DNA of 21,891 nt from GCA-2746795 sp964643965 (GTDB lineage Bacteria > Chloroflexota > Anaerolineae > Promineifilales > Promineifilaceae): the NCBI GenBank assembly GCA_964643965.1, contig CAZXVH010000090.1, positions 1 through 21,891 on the forward strand. The letters run 5' to 3'. This document shows, piece after piece, positions 6,070-14,558 of this stretch (the first letter of the stretch is position 1; each line of letters starts with the position of its first letter). A model generated the notes under the pieces. That model was not told where the DNA came from, did not search any database, and saw only the letters and a program-made list of their open reading frames with translations. The translations under genes and the position numbers were made by a program.

Positions 6070-8979
6070 ATGAACAGCCACGGCTTTGAATTGCTTCGCG
6101 AAGAACACATCGACGAACTCAACACCGACGCCCAAATCTGGCGGCACGAAAAAACAGGCGCGGAACTGCTCTCCCTGAGCAACGACGACGAAAACAAAGT
6201 CTTTGCCATCACCTTTCGCACCCCGCCAGGCGATTCCACCGGCGTCCCCCACATCATGGAACATTGCGTTTTGGGCGGGTCGCGCAAGTATCCGGTGAAG
6301 GAGCCGTTTGTAGAACTGCTCAAAGGCTCACTTTCTACCTTCGTCAACGCCTTCACCGCTCCGGATCGCACCTACTACCCCGTCGCCAGCACCAACACCC
6401 AGGATTTTTATAACCTGGTTGATGTCTACCTGGACGCCGCCCTGCATCCGCTGATTACGCCGTTCCATCTCCAGCAAGAAGGATGGCATTATGAACTGGA
6501 AGACGTGGACGAGCCGCTGGTCTATAAAGGCGTCGTCTTCAATGAAATGAAGGGGGCGTACTCCTCGCCTGACAATGTGCTGTACCGCTACGGTCAGCAA
6601 ACCTTGTTCCCCGACACGCCTTACGGCGTCGATTCTGGCGGCGACCCGGAAGTGATTCCCGACCTGACCTACGAGCAGTTCAAAACCTTCCACGATACTT
6701 ATTACCATCCTTCCAATTCCCGCATCTTCTTCTACGGCGATGATGATATTGAAGACCGGCTGCGCATTTTAGACAGCTATTTGAGTGAGTTTGAGATGTT
6801 GGACGTCGATTCACGCATCGCTTTGCAAGAACCATTCACCGCGCCTAAACGGTTCACTTTCCCCTACAGCGTCGAGGAAGGGGAGGAGACGGGCAACAAA
6901 GCGATGGTCGATATCAGCTGGATGCTGCCGGAAGCGGCCGATACGGAATTGGTGTGGAGCCTGAGCATTTTGTCCCATGCCCTGGTGGGCACACAAGCTT
7001 CGCCGCTGCGTAAAGCGTTGATTGACTCCGGGCTGGGCGAAGATTTGACGGGCAGCGGCCTGTCTACATCCTTGCGCCAGATGACGTTTAGCGTGGGCAT
7101 GAAAGGCATTCGCAAAGAGGATGCTGATAAAGTGGAAACCCTGGTTTACGATACTTTGAACCAACTGGCGGCCGATGGCCTGGAACCAGATATGATTGAA
7201 GCGGCGCTCAACAGCATCGAGTTTAGCTTACGCGAGAACAATACCGGCTCTTTTCCGCGTGGCCTGGGGCTGCTGATGCGTGCCATGAATACCTGGAACT
7301 ACGGCCGTGACCCCCTGATTCCTTTGAAATATGAAGCGCCATTAACGGCCGTTAAGTCCCACATCGCCCATAACCCTACCTACTTCCAAGACCTCATCCA
7401 AACCTACCTACTGGATAACACTCACCGCGTTACACTCCTGCTGGAACCAGACGCCAGCCTCAACCAGCGCAAAGAAGCGGCCGAAAAAGCGAAACTGGCC
7501 GCCCTCAAAGCCGAGATGAGCGCCGCCGAGCTGCAAGCCATTGTCCAGCTCACGGCCGACCTCAAAGTGCGGCAAGAAACTCCGGACACACCTGAAGCGC
7601 TGGCCGTAATTCCCATGTTGACGCTGGCAGATTTAGACAAGGAAAACAAGGATATTCCCACTGCCGAAAGCGAAGCGCATGGTAGCACGATTTTATACCA
7701 TGACTTGTTTACCAATGGCATTGTTTATCTGGAGGTGGGCTTTAATCTCAAGCAAGTTCCGGCGGCGCTGCTGCCTTATGTCAAGCACTTCGGCCGCTCT
7801 TTGCTGAAACTAGGCACGGAAACTGAGGATTATGTCAAACTGTCTCAACGTATTGGGCGCAAAACGGGCGGCATTCATCCAACCTACTTCTCGTCAACCA
7901 AAGCGACCAGCGCCGACAGCGCCGCCTGGATGTTCTTGCGCGGCAAGGCCACCATAAATCAGAGCCAGGAATTACTCGACATCCTGCGTGATATGCTGCT
8001 GACGGTGAAGTTGGACAACCAGGCTCGTTTCCGCCAGATTGTGTTGGAAGCGAAGGCGCAGCAAGAGGCGGGGCTGATTCCGGGCGGACATATGGTGGTA
8101 AACGGCCGTTTACGCTCAAAATTCAACGAAGCAGATTGGGCTGATGAACAAATGGGCGGCGTCACCCAGCTGCTCTTCCTGCGCCAACTGAGCCAGGACG
8201 TAGACAACGATTGGCCGGGGGTGTTGGCAAAACTGGAAGCGGTGCGCCACCATCTGCTCAACCGCCATGCCATGATCTGCAACGTCACCCTGGACGGCGA
8301 GAATTGGGCGCAGTTCCAGCCCCAGTTGCACGATTTCATCGCCGCCATGCCGGCCTGCCAGGTCGCGCTGGAAAACTGGTCGCCCGCCCTGAACCACACC
8401 AGCGAAGGGTTGACGATTCCGGCGCAGGTCAACTACGTGGGCAAAGGCGCCAACCTCTACGACTTGGGCTACAAACTGCACGGCTCCAACGCCGTCATCC
8501 GCAAATTCCTGGGCACGACCTACCTCTGGGAAAAGGTGCGCGTACAGGGCGGCGCTTACGGCGGCTTCTCCACTTTCGACCGCGATTCCGGCGTCTTCAC
8601 TTACCTGTCCTACCGTGACCCGAACCTGGAAAAGACGCTGGCAAATTATGACGGCACGGCCGATTTCCTGCGTAACCTCGATTTGCATGAAGATGAGCTA
8701 ACCAAGTCCATCATCGGCACGATTGGTAGCCTCGATGCGTATCAACTGCCCGACGCCAAAGGGTTCACGGCGCTCTCCCGCCATCTCATTGGCCTGACGG
8801 ACGAAGCGCGGCAGCAGTACCGGGACGAGGTGCTGTCTACCACCGCCGCAGATTTCCATGCGTTCGGCGAGGCGCTGGCGCAGGTGAATGAGAATGGCGT
8901 GGTCGTCGTCCTCGGCTCGGCCGATGCGATTAACGCCGCGAATGAAGGGAACTGGATGGAAGTGTCGCGGGTGATGTAG
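6070..8979 (+). CDS. M16C zinc metalloprotease, presequence-protease (PreP) like
   Basis: A 969-aa M16C peptidase of the PreP/insulinase-like group, whose members form a closed chamber that degrades short unfolded peptides. The inverted zinc motif HxxEH is His61-Ile-Met-Glu64-His65 in VPHIMEHCVLGG, and the third ligand is probably Glu159 in VVFNEMKGAY. The conserved substrate-side segments TYYPVAST and YYHPSNSRIFFYGD follow. The second half carries the inactive M16 repeats, with RVQGGAYGGFSTFDRDSG near residue 830, the usual Arg/Tyr substrate-binding region. Length matches PreP (about 970-1000). The start is ATG 6070 with AGAGGA nine bases upstream; a longer open frame from 5959 adds 37 residues with no family match. 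There is no signal peptide, so it is likely cytoplasmic. Two perfect AACGGCCGTT copies occur inside (7344, 8101). Confidence 0.93.
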   Translation: MNSHGFELLREEHIDELNTDAQIWRHEKTGAELLSLSNDDENKVFAITFRTPPGDSTGVPHIMEHCVLGGSRKYPVKEPFVELLKGSLSTFVNAFTAPDRTYYPVASTNTQDFYNLVDVYLDAALHPLITPFHLQQEGWHYELEDVDEPLVYKGVVFNEMKGAYSSPDNVLYRYGQQTLFPDTPYGVDSGGDPEVIPDLTYEQFKTFHDTYYHPSNSRIFFYGDDDIEDRLRILDSYLSEFEMLDVDSRIALQEPFTAPKRFTFPYSVEEGEETGNKAMVDISWMLPEAADTELVWSLSILSHALVGTQASPLRKALIDSGLGEDLTGSGLSTSLRQMTFSVGMKGIRKEDADKVETLVYDTLNQLAADGLEPDMIEAALNSIEFSLRENNTGSFPRGLGLLMRAMNTWNYGRDPLIPLKYEAPLTAVKSHIAHNPTYFQDLIQTYLLDNTHRVTLLLEPDASLNQRKEAAEKAKLAALKAEMSAAELQAIVQLTADLKVRQETPDTPEALAVIPMLTLADLDKENKDIPTAESEAHGSTILYHDLFTNGIVYLEVGFNLKQVPAALLPYVKHFGRSLLKLGTETEDYVKLSQRIGRKTGGIHPTYFSSTKATSADSAAWMFLRGKATINQSQELLDILRDMLLTVKLDNQARFRQIVLEAKAQQEAGLIPGGHMVVNGRLRSKFNEADWADEQMGGVTQLLFLRQLSQDVDNDWPGVLAKLEAVRHHLLNRHAMICNVTLDGENWAQFQPQLHDFIAAMPACQVALENWSPALNHTSEGLTIPAQVNYVGKGANLYDLGYKLHGSNAVIRKFLGTTYLWEKVRVQGGAYGGFSTFDRDSGVFTYLSYRDPNLEKTLANYDGTADFLRNLDLHEDELTKSIIGTIGSLDAYQLPDAKGFTALSRHLIGLTDEARQQYRDEVLSTTAADFHAFGEALAQVNENGVVVVLGSADAINAANEGNWMEVSRVM

Positions 8980-8992
8980 AAAAGAAATTAAT

Positions 8993-9058
8993 ACAAAGGC
9001 ACGAAGGAACAAAGGGACAAAGAAAAGCTTTTAATCCTTTGTTTCTTGGTGTCTTTGT
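8993..9058 (+). terminator. Long imperfect hairpin after the M16 gene
   Basis: The arm 8993-9015 pairs with 9036-9058 in about 20 of 23 positions. The words are CAAAGGCACGAAGGAACAAAGG and CCTTTGTTTCTTGGTGTCTTTG, with T-rich sequence after it. It probably ends transcription of the protease gene, or is a palindromic intergenic repeat; the next start is at 9090. Confidence 0.45.
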
Positions 9059-9089
9059 TTCTTTATAATAAAAAAGTTGGAGGTATACG

Positions 9090-9911
9090 ATGGATTTAGG
9101 CTTGCAAGATAAAGTAGCGTTGGTGGTGGCGTCGAGTACAGGATTGGGATTGGCGGCCGCCCGGCAGTTGGCGTTGGAAGGGGCAAAGGTGGCTTTGTGC
9201 GGCCGTTCAGCGCAGAAATTGGCAGAGGCGGAAGCGGCGTTGAAAGCAGAGATTGGGTCAGAAACAGCCACTTCGGCAGGCTCAGCGTCCCGCATTGCCT
9301 CTTTCACTTGTGATGTCACCGACAAAACCCAAATTGACAGGTTGGTGGCCGATGTCGTCGCTCATTTTGGTGGGTTGGACATTCTCATCACCAATGCCGG
9401 TGGTCCGGCCGGCGGTACGTTTGATACCACCGGCCTCGACGCCTGGCAGCACGCCATCGACCTGACCTTGATGAGCGTGGTTCACCTGGTAAAAGCGGCG
9501 CTGCCTCATTTGCGCCACAGCGCCGCCGCCAGCATTCTCACCATCACCAGCATCTCCGTCAAGGAGCCAATTGGGGGTCTGCTGCTCTCCAATGTCTTGC
9601 GTCCCGGCGTGGTGGGCCTCACCAAAGCGCTTTCGCAAGAGTTGGCGGCCGAAAACATTCGCGTCAACTCTATCCTGCCCGGCTGGACCGCCACCGAGCG
9701 CGTCAACCATATCTTTGAATACCGCGCTTCCGTCAGTGGGGCCACCGCCGATTTCGAACGGGACAAAATAACCAGCGCCATTCCCATGGGACGCATGGCA
9801 GAACCGGCCGAGTTCGGCAACGTGGCGGCGTTTTTGGTCTCCCCGGCCGCCAGCTATGTCACCGGGTTGATGATGCAGGTGGATGGGGGCAGTTACAGCG
9901 GTTTGTTGTAG
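9090..9911 (+). CDS. SDR-family protein, BKR-like, without YxxxK
   Basis: A 273-aa short-chain dehydrogenase/reductase-like protein. The cofactor-binding N-terminus is modified: VVASSTGLGLAAA instead of TGxxxGxG. NAGG is present (102-105), CDVTD is present (74-78), and the C-terminal IRVNSILPGW and YVTGLMMQVDGG segments are typical. The catalytic Tyr and Lys are not seen: at the expected YxxxK site the sequence reads SNVLR (Ser167..Arg171). This matches a known BKR-like subgroup with altered active site, so the reaction is uncertain. An insertion of about nine residues (SETATSAGSAS) before the fourth strand is encoded by CTTCGGCAGGCTCAGC, which resembles the intergenic repeat seen at 4951-4981 on the opposite strand. 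ATG 9090 has a strong GGAGGT at 9079-9084. It is convergent with scpB, 27 bases apart. Confidence 0.88.
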   Translation: MDLGLQDKVALVVASSTGLGLAAARQLALEGAKVALCGRSAQKLAEAEAALKAEIGSETATSAGSASRIASFTCDVTDKTQIDRLVADVVAHFGGLDILITNAGGPAGGTFDTTGLDAWQHAIDLTLMSVVHLVKAALPHLRHSAAASILTITSISVKEPIGGLLLSNVLRPGVVGLTKALSQELAAENIRVNSILPGWTATERVNHIFEYRASVSGATADFERDKITSAIPMGRMAEPAEFGNVAAFLVSPAASYVTGLMMQVDGGSYSGLL

Positions 9912-9938
9912 GCAGCGAGACGCAAGCCGCAATCTCCA

Positions 9939-10475
9939 TCATTCCTCTTCTTCCTCAGACAGCGGCGGTAGTTCTACCAGGCCGCTGAGGCCAAAATGTT
10001 GTAAAAAGACCGGCGTGGTGCCGTATAAAATAGGACGGCCGGGCGTTTCCAGGCGTCCTATCTCTTCCAGCAATCCTTTGCTCAACAAAGTGCGCAGCGC
10101 CCCATCTGAGTTTACGCCCCGGATTTGATCGATCTGCGGCCGGGTGATGGGCTGCATATAGGCGGTGATTGCCAGCACTTCCAACGCCGCCTGGCTGAGC
10201 CGCGTCGTCAGTTCTAACCCCAGAAAACGCTCAATGACCTCGCTGGTTTCCGGGGCGGTGGTGAGCTGTACGGCATTGTCGCTCCATTGCAGGCGCAAGC
10301 CGCGCTGGTGATACGCGTCTTCTAACTGCGCCAACAAAGTTTGTACGGCCGCCGACGATATTTCCAACGCTTTTGCCAGCCGGGAGAGAGGCGCCGGACC
10401 ACTGGAGACAAAAAGCAGGCTTTCCAGCAAAGCCAGGGGGGATAAGTCGTTTTCAGTTGTGATTTGGGTCGTCAT
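9939..10475 (-). CDS. scpB: Segregation and condensation protein B
   Basis: A 178-aa ScpB with two winged-helix domains. Signature segments are LLESLLFVSSGPAPLSRLAKAL at the N-terminus (shown in parts: LLESLLF, APLSRLA), AALEVLAITAYMQPITRPQI and IRGVNSDGALRTLL in the second domain, and GRPILYGTTPVFLQHFGL near the end. With ScpA and SMC it forms the bacterial condensin that organises and segregates chromosomes. The C-terminus ends in an acidic run (LSEEEEE). The usual upstream neighbour scpA is not in the window. The gene is divergent from the dipeptidase and has its own TATAAT at 10515-10520. Confidence 0.93.
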   Translation of the reverse strand: MTTQITTENDLSPLALLESLLFVSSGPAPLSRLAKALEISSAAVQTLLAQLEDAYHQRGLRLQWSDNAVQLTTAPETSEVIERFLGLELTTRLSQAALEVLAITAYMQPITRPQIDQIRGVNSDGALRTLLSKGLLEEIGRLETPGRPILYGTTPVFLQHFGLSGLVELPPLSEEEEE

Positions 10476-10497
10476 TCAATATCCTGTACGTTATAAT
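10469..10497 (+). promoter_or_regulatory. Probable promoter of the M20 dipeptidase
   Basis: A perfect -10 TATAAT at 10492-10497, with TCGTCA (4 of 6 to consensus) 17 bp upstream at 10469-10474. The TSS would fall about 60 bases before ATG 10566. Confidence 0.45.
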
Positions 10498-10514
10498 GCT
10501 TGCTTGAGGACGGA

Positions 10515-10520
10515 ATTATA
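10515..10520 (-). promoter_or_regulatory. Probable -10 box of scpB
   Basis: TATAAT on the minus strand, 40 bases before the scpB ATG. No good -35 is seen. It faces the plus-strand promoter at 10492, so the two divergent transcripts overlap at their 5' ends. Confidence 0.4.
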
Positions 10521-10565
10521 CCGTACTGAGAAAAGAACGCAGACAGAAAAACTTTGGAGCAACTT

Positions 10566-11939
10566 ATGTCAACCCCTCTCGCTTATGCGCAAACCCACCA
10601 GAAAGAGCATCTGGCAGAACTCGTCACTTTTTTGCGTATCCCCAGTGTTAGCACCCAACCAGAACACGCCGCCGATGTGCGCGCCGCCGCTGAATGGTTG
10701 GCCGACTCCCTGAAAGAGGCCGGCCTGGAAAATGTGCGTCTCATCCAGACGGCCGGCCATCCCCTGGTTTACGCCGACTGGCTCCATGCCGGTGAAACGG
10801 CGCCCACCGTGTTGATTTACGGCCATTATGATGTGCAGCCGGCCGAACCCTTTGAGCTTTGGCAGACGCCCCCCTTTGAACCGACCGTGCGTGATAATTA
10901 TCTCTATGCTCGCGGCGCCTCTGATGACAAGGGGCAGGCGTATATTCATGTGAAGGCGGTGCAGGCTCATTTGCGGGCAAACGGCCGTTTACCGGTCAAC
11001 GTCAAATTTATCATGGAAGGGGAGGAGGAGAGCGGTGGGGCCAGCTTGTACGCCTTCATCCCCCAAAATAAAGAGCTGCTCCAGGCAGATGTAGCCCTGG
11101 TATCTGACACCGCCATGATCGGCAAAGGGACGCCCTCCATCGTTTACGGGCTGCGCGGCATGTGTTACCTCCTCATGGACATTACCGGGCCGGGGCGCGA
11201 CCTGCACTCGGGCAGCTTTGGCGGCGGCATCGACAACCCGCTCAACGTCCTGGGCCACATCATCGCCAAGCTGAAAGATGAAAACGGCCGTGTCCTCATC
11301 CCCGGCTTCTATGACAAGGTGCGTGAACTGTCGCCGGCCGAACGAGAAACATTGGCCCAATACCAGTTTGATGAAGCGGGCTGGTTGGCGGAAACGGGCG
11401 CACCGCAAACCTGGGGCGAACCGGAATACACTCTGGTAGAACGGCTGGGCGCCCGGCCCACCCTGGATGTGCATGGCATCATCGGCGGCTATACCGGTCC
11501 CGGTGGCAAAACAGTGCTGCCCGCCGCCGCCCATTGCAAACTCTCCATGCGCCTGGTTCCCGACCAGGACCCGCAGCAGATAGAGGCCGCCTTCCGTGAG
11601 TACCTGCAAGCCATCGCCCCACCCACCGTCACCGTCACCATTCATTCCGTGAGCGGCGCCCCGGCCACCATTACCGACTTATCTATTCCGGCCATGAAAG
11701 CGGCCGTTGCCGCCTACACTGAAACGTATGGCAAAGAACCAATCTTCATGCGCGAGGGTGGTTCCATCCCCGTCGTCGGTCAATTCCAGAAACAGCTGGA
11801 CCTGGAAACTGTGCTGATGGGCTTTGGCCTGCCCGACGACAAAATCCATGCCCCTAACGAGCGGTTTTACCTGCCCAACTTTTACCAGGGCATTGAAACC
11901 AGCATCCGCTTCCTGGATGCTTTGGGCAGACAAAGTTAG
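10566..11939 (+). CDS. M20-family dipeptidase
   Basis: A 457-aa co-catalytic zinc peptidase of the M20 dipeptidase (CNDP/PepV-like) group, which cleaves dipeptides or similar N-acyl amino acids in the cytoplasm. Metal ligands and catalytic residues are visible: His87 in YGHYDVQPAEP, Asp120 in RGASDDKGQ, the Glu pair in EGEEESGG (about 153-155), Asp in VSDTAM, and a late His in KIHAPNERF. The lid domain runs from about 200 to 360 (GLRGMCYLLMDITGPGRDLHSG). Length fits. I choose ATG 10566, six bases after GGAG; the longer frame begins at a TTG (10554) that overlaps that ribosome site. It contains one perfect AACGGCCGTT (10980). Confidence 0.92.
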   Translation: MSTPLAYAQTHQKEHLAELVTFLRIPSVSTQPEHAADVRAAAEWLADSLKEAGLENVRLIQTAGHPLVYADWLHAGETAPTVLIYGHYDVQPAEPFELWQTPPFEPTVRDNYLYARGASDDKGQAYIHVKAVQAHLRANGRLPVNVKFIMEGEEESGGASLYAFIPQNKELLQADVALVSDTAMIGKGTPSIVYGLRGMCYLLMDITGPGRDLHSGSFGGGIDNPLNVLGHIIAKLKDENGRVLIPGFYDKVRELSPAERETLAQYQFDEAGWLAETGAPQTWGEPEYTLVERLGARPTLDVHGIIGGYTGPGGKTVLPAAAHCKLSMRLVPDQDPQQIEAAFREYLQAIAPPTVTVTIHSVSGAPATITDLSIPAMKAAVAAYTETYGKEPIFMREGGSIPVVGQFQKQLDLETVLMGFGLPDDKIHAPNERFYLPNFYQGIETSIRFLDALGRQS

Positions 11940-11976
11940 ATGCCGCTTCTGGTTTTAGGCATTCGTTAACATTGTC

Positions 11977-12564
11977 ATGCAGCTGCCGCCCGATTTACTG
12001 CTATCTGCTTACAGCCAGGGCTGGTTTCCCATGGCCCATGAAGATGGTAAGCTCTACTGGCACGATCCGGAGCCACGGGCCATTTTGCCCCTGACTGAGT
12101 TTCATATACCCCGTTCTTTAAAACGCACCCTTAAAAAGAATCCGTTTGAACTGCGCCTGGACACCGCCTTTGCCGCAGTAATGGCCGGCTGCGCCGCCCC
12201 GGCCGCCAACCGCGAAGAGACCTGGATCAATGAAGATATTTTCACGGCGTATCAAACCTTACATCATATGGGTTTTGCCCACAGCGTCGAAACCTGGCAG
12301 GATGGCGAATTGGTCGGCGGCTTATACGGCGTTGCGCTGAAAGGGCTGTTTGCCGGGGAAAGCATGTTCTCGCGGCAGCGAGACGCCAGCAAAGTGGCCC
12401 TGGTGTATCTCGTGGAGCATTTACAGGCTAAAGGCTTTTTTCTGCTGGATGTGCAGTACATGACAGACCATTTGCGCCGTTTTGGAGCCGTTGAAATTTC
12501 GGCGGCGGCATACAAAGCCCGTTTGAAGGTGGCTCTGACGCTGCCGGTATCATTTTATAACTAG
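11977..12564 (+). CDS. aat: Leucyl/phenylalanyl-tRNA--protein transferase
   Basis: A 195-aa Aat. It transfers Leu or Phe from tRNA to N-terminal Arg/Lys of proteins, marking them for ClpAP/ClpS degradation (N-end rule). Family motifs are clear: YSQGWFPMAHEDG and YWHDPEPRAILPL at the N-terminus, HSVETWQDGELVGGLYGV in the middle, then LFAGESMFSRQRDASKVAL and DVQYMTDHLRRFGAVEIS. Length is at the short end of the family. There is no strong Shine-Dalgarno before ATG 11977, which lies 37 bases after the dipeptidase stop, so read-through from that gene is likely. The stop codon overlaps the first arm of the dyad element at 12563-12657. Confidence 0.95.
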   Translation: MQLPPDLLLSAYSQGWFPMAHEDGKLYWHDPEPRAILPLTEFHIPRSLKRTLKKNPFELRLDTAFAAVMAGCAAPAANREETWINEDIFTAYQTLHHMGFAHSVETWQDGELVGGLYGVALKGLFAGESMFSRQRDASKVALVYLVEHLQAKGFFLLDVQYMTDHLRRFGAVEISAAAYKARLKVALTLPVSFYN

Positions 12565-12657
12565 ACCTGATAGGATTAGGAACAAGTTTACCGGCAAAGA
12601 TGGTTGTCAGGTAAATATGCGTTCCTATTAAGACACAACAATGAACCGATCAGGTCT
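12563..12657 (+). ncRNA. Nested-stem structured element in the aat-prs gap
   Basis: Three pairs of complementary arms are nested symmetrically. AGACCTGAT (12563-12571) pairs with ATCAGGTCT (12649-12657), perfect. TAGGAAC (12577-12583) pairs with GTTCCTA (12621-12627), perfect. TTTACCGGCAA (12587-12597) pairs with TTGTC plus GGTAAA (12605-12615), with one bulge and a G-U. The innermost loop is AGATGGT-like. It lies just before the prs ribosome site (GGGAGA, 12668-12673). It matches no riboswitch I recognise. It could be a prs leader structure, an aat terminator/attenuator, or a small palindromic mobile element. Confidence 0.55.
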
Positions 12658-12680
12658 CAATTTATAGGGAGAGAGTGGAA

Positions 12681-13685
12681 ATGAGTTCAAAAAAGCCTTT
12701 GATAGATGTCAATGATGTTCGCTTTTACAGCGGCCGTTCTAATCCTGTTTTGGCTAAAAAAATTGCCGACTACCTGGGGGTGCCGCTCGATGAAACCCAT
12801 TATTCAAAGTTCAGCAATGACAACTTATTCATTCAACTGGGGGCCAGTGTGCGCGGGCGTGTGGTTTACCTGGTGCAATCGCTGACGCCGCCGGTCAGCG
12901 ATCATTTGCTCAGCCTGCTGATGATGTGCGATATTGCCAAAAGCGCCGGGGCCTCTGAGATTCACGCCATTATCCCCTATTTTTCATACGCTCGCTCTGA
13001 CAAGAAAAATGCGCCGCGCATCTCTATCACCGCCCGGCTCATCGCGGATTTGCTCAATACGGCCGGCGCCACCCACGTCATGACGATGACGCTGCATTCG
13101 GCCCAGGTGCATGGCTTTTTCAGTATGCCCACCGACCCCCTGACGGCCCGCGCCTTGTTTACCGACTATTTACGGCCGTTAAACTTCAGCCCGGAAGTAA
13201 CGGTGGTGGTCTCGCCAGATATGGGGCGGGCGGAATCGGCCGGTCGTTTTGCCGCCAGTCTCGGGTTGCCCATTGCTTCGGCTGCCAAGACGCGCATTTC
13301 TGATACCCAGGTGGAAGTGGGCGGGCTGATTCGGCGGCAGGTGAAGGGGTTTAAAACAGCCCTGGTTTACGACGATGAAATTGCCACCGGTGGCTCGGTG
13401 GTGGGCTTGAGTAGAATGTTGGTGGAAAGTGGCATCGAGTCGATCCGGCTGATTTGTACACATGGCCTTTTTCTGGGCAACGCTTTTGAGCGCATTGCCG
13501 CCATTCCCCAGATTGAAGAGATCGTTACTACAGACACCGTTTATTTAGCGCCGGAGAAACGGCCGTCTAACATGAAGGTGCTTTCGGTATCTTCCATTAT
13601 TGGCGAAGCCGTTTACCGCAATTATTCACATCAATCGATCAACGAACTGTTTGATTTTGGTGATGAACCTGAGGAAGGAGAATAA
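12681..13685 (+). CDS. prs: Ribose-phosphate pyrophosphokinase
   Basis: A 334-aa PRPP synthase: ribose-5-phosphate plus ATP gives PRPP, the precursor of purines, pyrimidines, His, Trp and NAD. Seen: VRFYSGRSNPVLAKKIADYL at the N-terminus (in place of the usual SG.. start), the IIPYFSYARSDKK segment (canonical YARQDRK), LHSAQVHGFF (canonical LHADQIQGFF), VVVSPDMGRAESAGRFA, and the PRPP-binding loop VYDDEIATGGS (canonical DDxIDTGGT). It is somewhat longer and more divergent than the classical enzyme. ATG 12681 follows GGGAGA at 12668; a GTG at 12675 is less likely. The hydrolase start lies two bases after the stop, so the two are translationally coupled. Confidence 0.88.
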   Translation: MSSKKPLIDVNDVRFYSGRSNPVLAKKIADYLGVPLDETHYSKFSNDNLFIQLGASVRGRVVYLVQSLTPPVSDHLLSLLMMCDIAKSAGASEIHAIIPYFSYARSDKKNAPRISITARLIADLLNTAGATHVMTMTLHSAQVHGFFSMPTDPLTARALFTDYLRPLNFSPEVTVVVSPDMGRAESAGRFAASLGLPIASAAKTRISDTQVEVGGLIRRQVKGFKTALVYDDEIATGGSVVGLSRMLVESGIESIRLICTHGLFLGNAFERIAAIPQIEEIVTTDTVYLAPEKRPSNMKVLSVSSIIGEAVYRNYSHQSINELFDFGDEPEEGE

Positions 13686-13687
13686 AA

Positions 13688-14503
13688 ATGGACGACGAAA
13701 TAGAAGATGTAGGGCTGGCTTATATTGACAGCGCCGATGGGTTGAGCCTGTTGATGATCCACGGCTTTCCCTTTAACAGCGCCCTTTGGGAACCGCAAAT
13801 TGAAGATTTAGCCTCTCTGGCCCGTATTGTGGCTCCGGATTTACGCGGATACGGCCGTTCTGAAGCCACCGCCGGTCCCTATTCCATGGAAATGTTGGCC
13901 GATGATTGCGCCGGACTGCTCGATTACCTGGCCATCACCCGCCCGGTGGTGGTGTGCGGGCACTCTATGGGCGGCTACGTCGCTTTTGAATTCTTCCGCC
14001 AATACCCGGAGATGGTAGCCGGGCTGATCCTCGTTTCCACGCGGGCCAAGCCAGACACGGCCGAAGCCAAAGCCAACCGGGATAAAACGGCCGAAGGGGT
14101 TAAAAAGGAAGGGGTAGAGGTGGTGGCTGCCGCTATGCTGCCCAAGCTGCTCTCGCCCCAAACCTACAAAAACGACCCGGAGGTGGTGGAGTTTGTACAA
14201 GAAATGATGGAAGACGCTTCGGTGGACGGGGTGGTAGGGGCCTTGGCAGCCATGCGCGACCGGCCGGATTCCACGCCGACTCTGGCCGAAATCGACGTAC
14301 CGACCCTCATCATTCATGGCGCCGACGACCAGATTGTGCCTTTGAGCGAAGCCAAAGCGATGGAAAACGCCATTTATGGGGCCAAATTAGTCACGATTGC
14401 TCACGCCGGCCATATGCCCAATCTGGAGCAGATGGATGAATTCAACGATGTGATCACCGATTTTCTTTTGGAACTCTCGGGGTCGCACGACCATCAGCAT
14501 TAA
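13688..14503 (+). CDS. Alpha/beta hydrolase
   Basis: A 271-aa alpha/beta-hydrolase fold protein. The catalytic triad is visible: Ser93 in GHSMGG, Asp213 or Asp214 in IHGADDQIVP, and His242 in AHAGHMPN. HGFP (25-28) supplies the oxyanion hole, and DLRGYGRS is the usual second motif. A cap region lies between about 118 and 195. It has no signal peptide and is likely cytoplasmic. The substrate cannot be predicted; related proteins include esterases, haloperoxidase-like and 3-oxoadipate enol-lactonase-like enzymes. The ribosome site AAGGAG lies within the last codons of prs, so the two genes form an operon. The C-terminus is His-rich (SHDHQH). Confidence 0.9.
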   Translation: MDDEIEDVGLAYIDSADGLSLLMIHGFPFNSALWEPQIEDLASLARIVAPDLRGYGRSEATAGPYSMEMLADDCAGLLDYLAITRPVVVCGHSMGGYVAFEFFRQYPEMVAGLILVSTRAKPDTAEAKANRDKTAEGVKKEGVEVVAAAMLPKLLSPQTYKNDPEVVEFVQEMMEDASVDGVVGALAAMRDRPDSTPTLAEIDVPTLIIHGADDQIVPLSEAKAMENAIYGAKLVTIAHAGHMPNLEQMDEFNDVITDFLLELSGSHDHQH

Positions 14504-14517
14504 ATAGGCGGTTTTTC

Positions 14518-14550
14518 AGATTGGTTCAATCTTGGAGATTGAACCAATCT
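14518..14550. repeat. Perfect 14-bp hairpin between convergent genes
   Basis: AGATTGGTTCAATC (14518-14531) and its exact complement (14537-14550) enclose TTGGA. It lies between the stop codons of the alpha/beta hydrolase (plus) and tatC (minus). It may act as a bidirectional transcription end, but the T-run (14512-14516) lies before it on the plus strand and gives only As on the minus strand, so it is not a classical intrinsic terminator. Confidence 0.6.
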
Positions 14551-14558
14551 CGCCCGTA

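Noticed and set aside
12563..12657. Known riboswitch (ykkC/PRPP or purine class)
   Set aside because: I see none of the conserved loop words of those classes; only the nested stems are supported.
14518..14550. Classical intrinsic terminator
   Set aside because: The stem is perfect, but no T-tract follows it on either strand.
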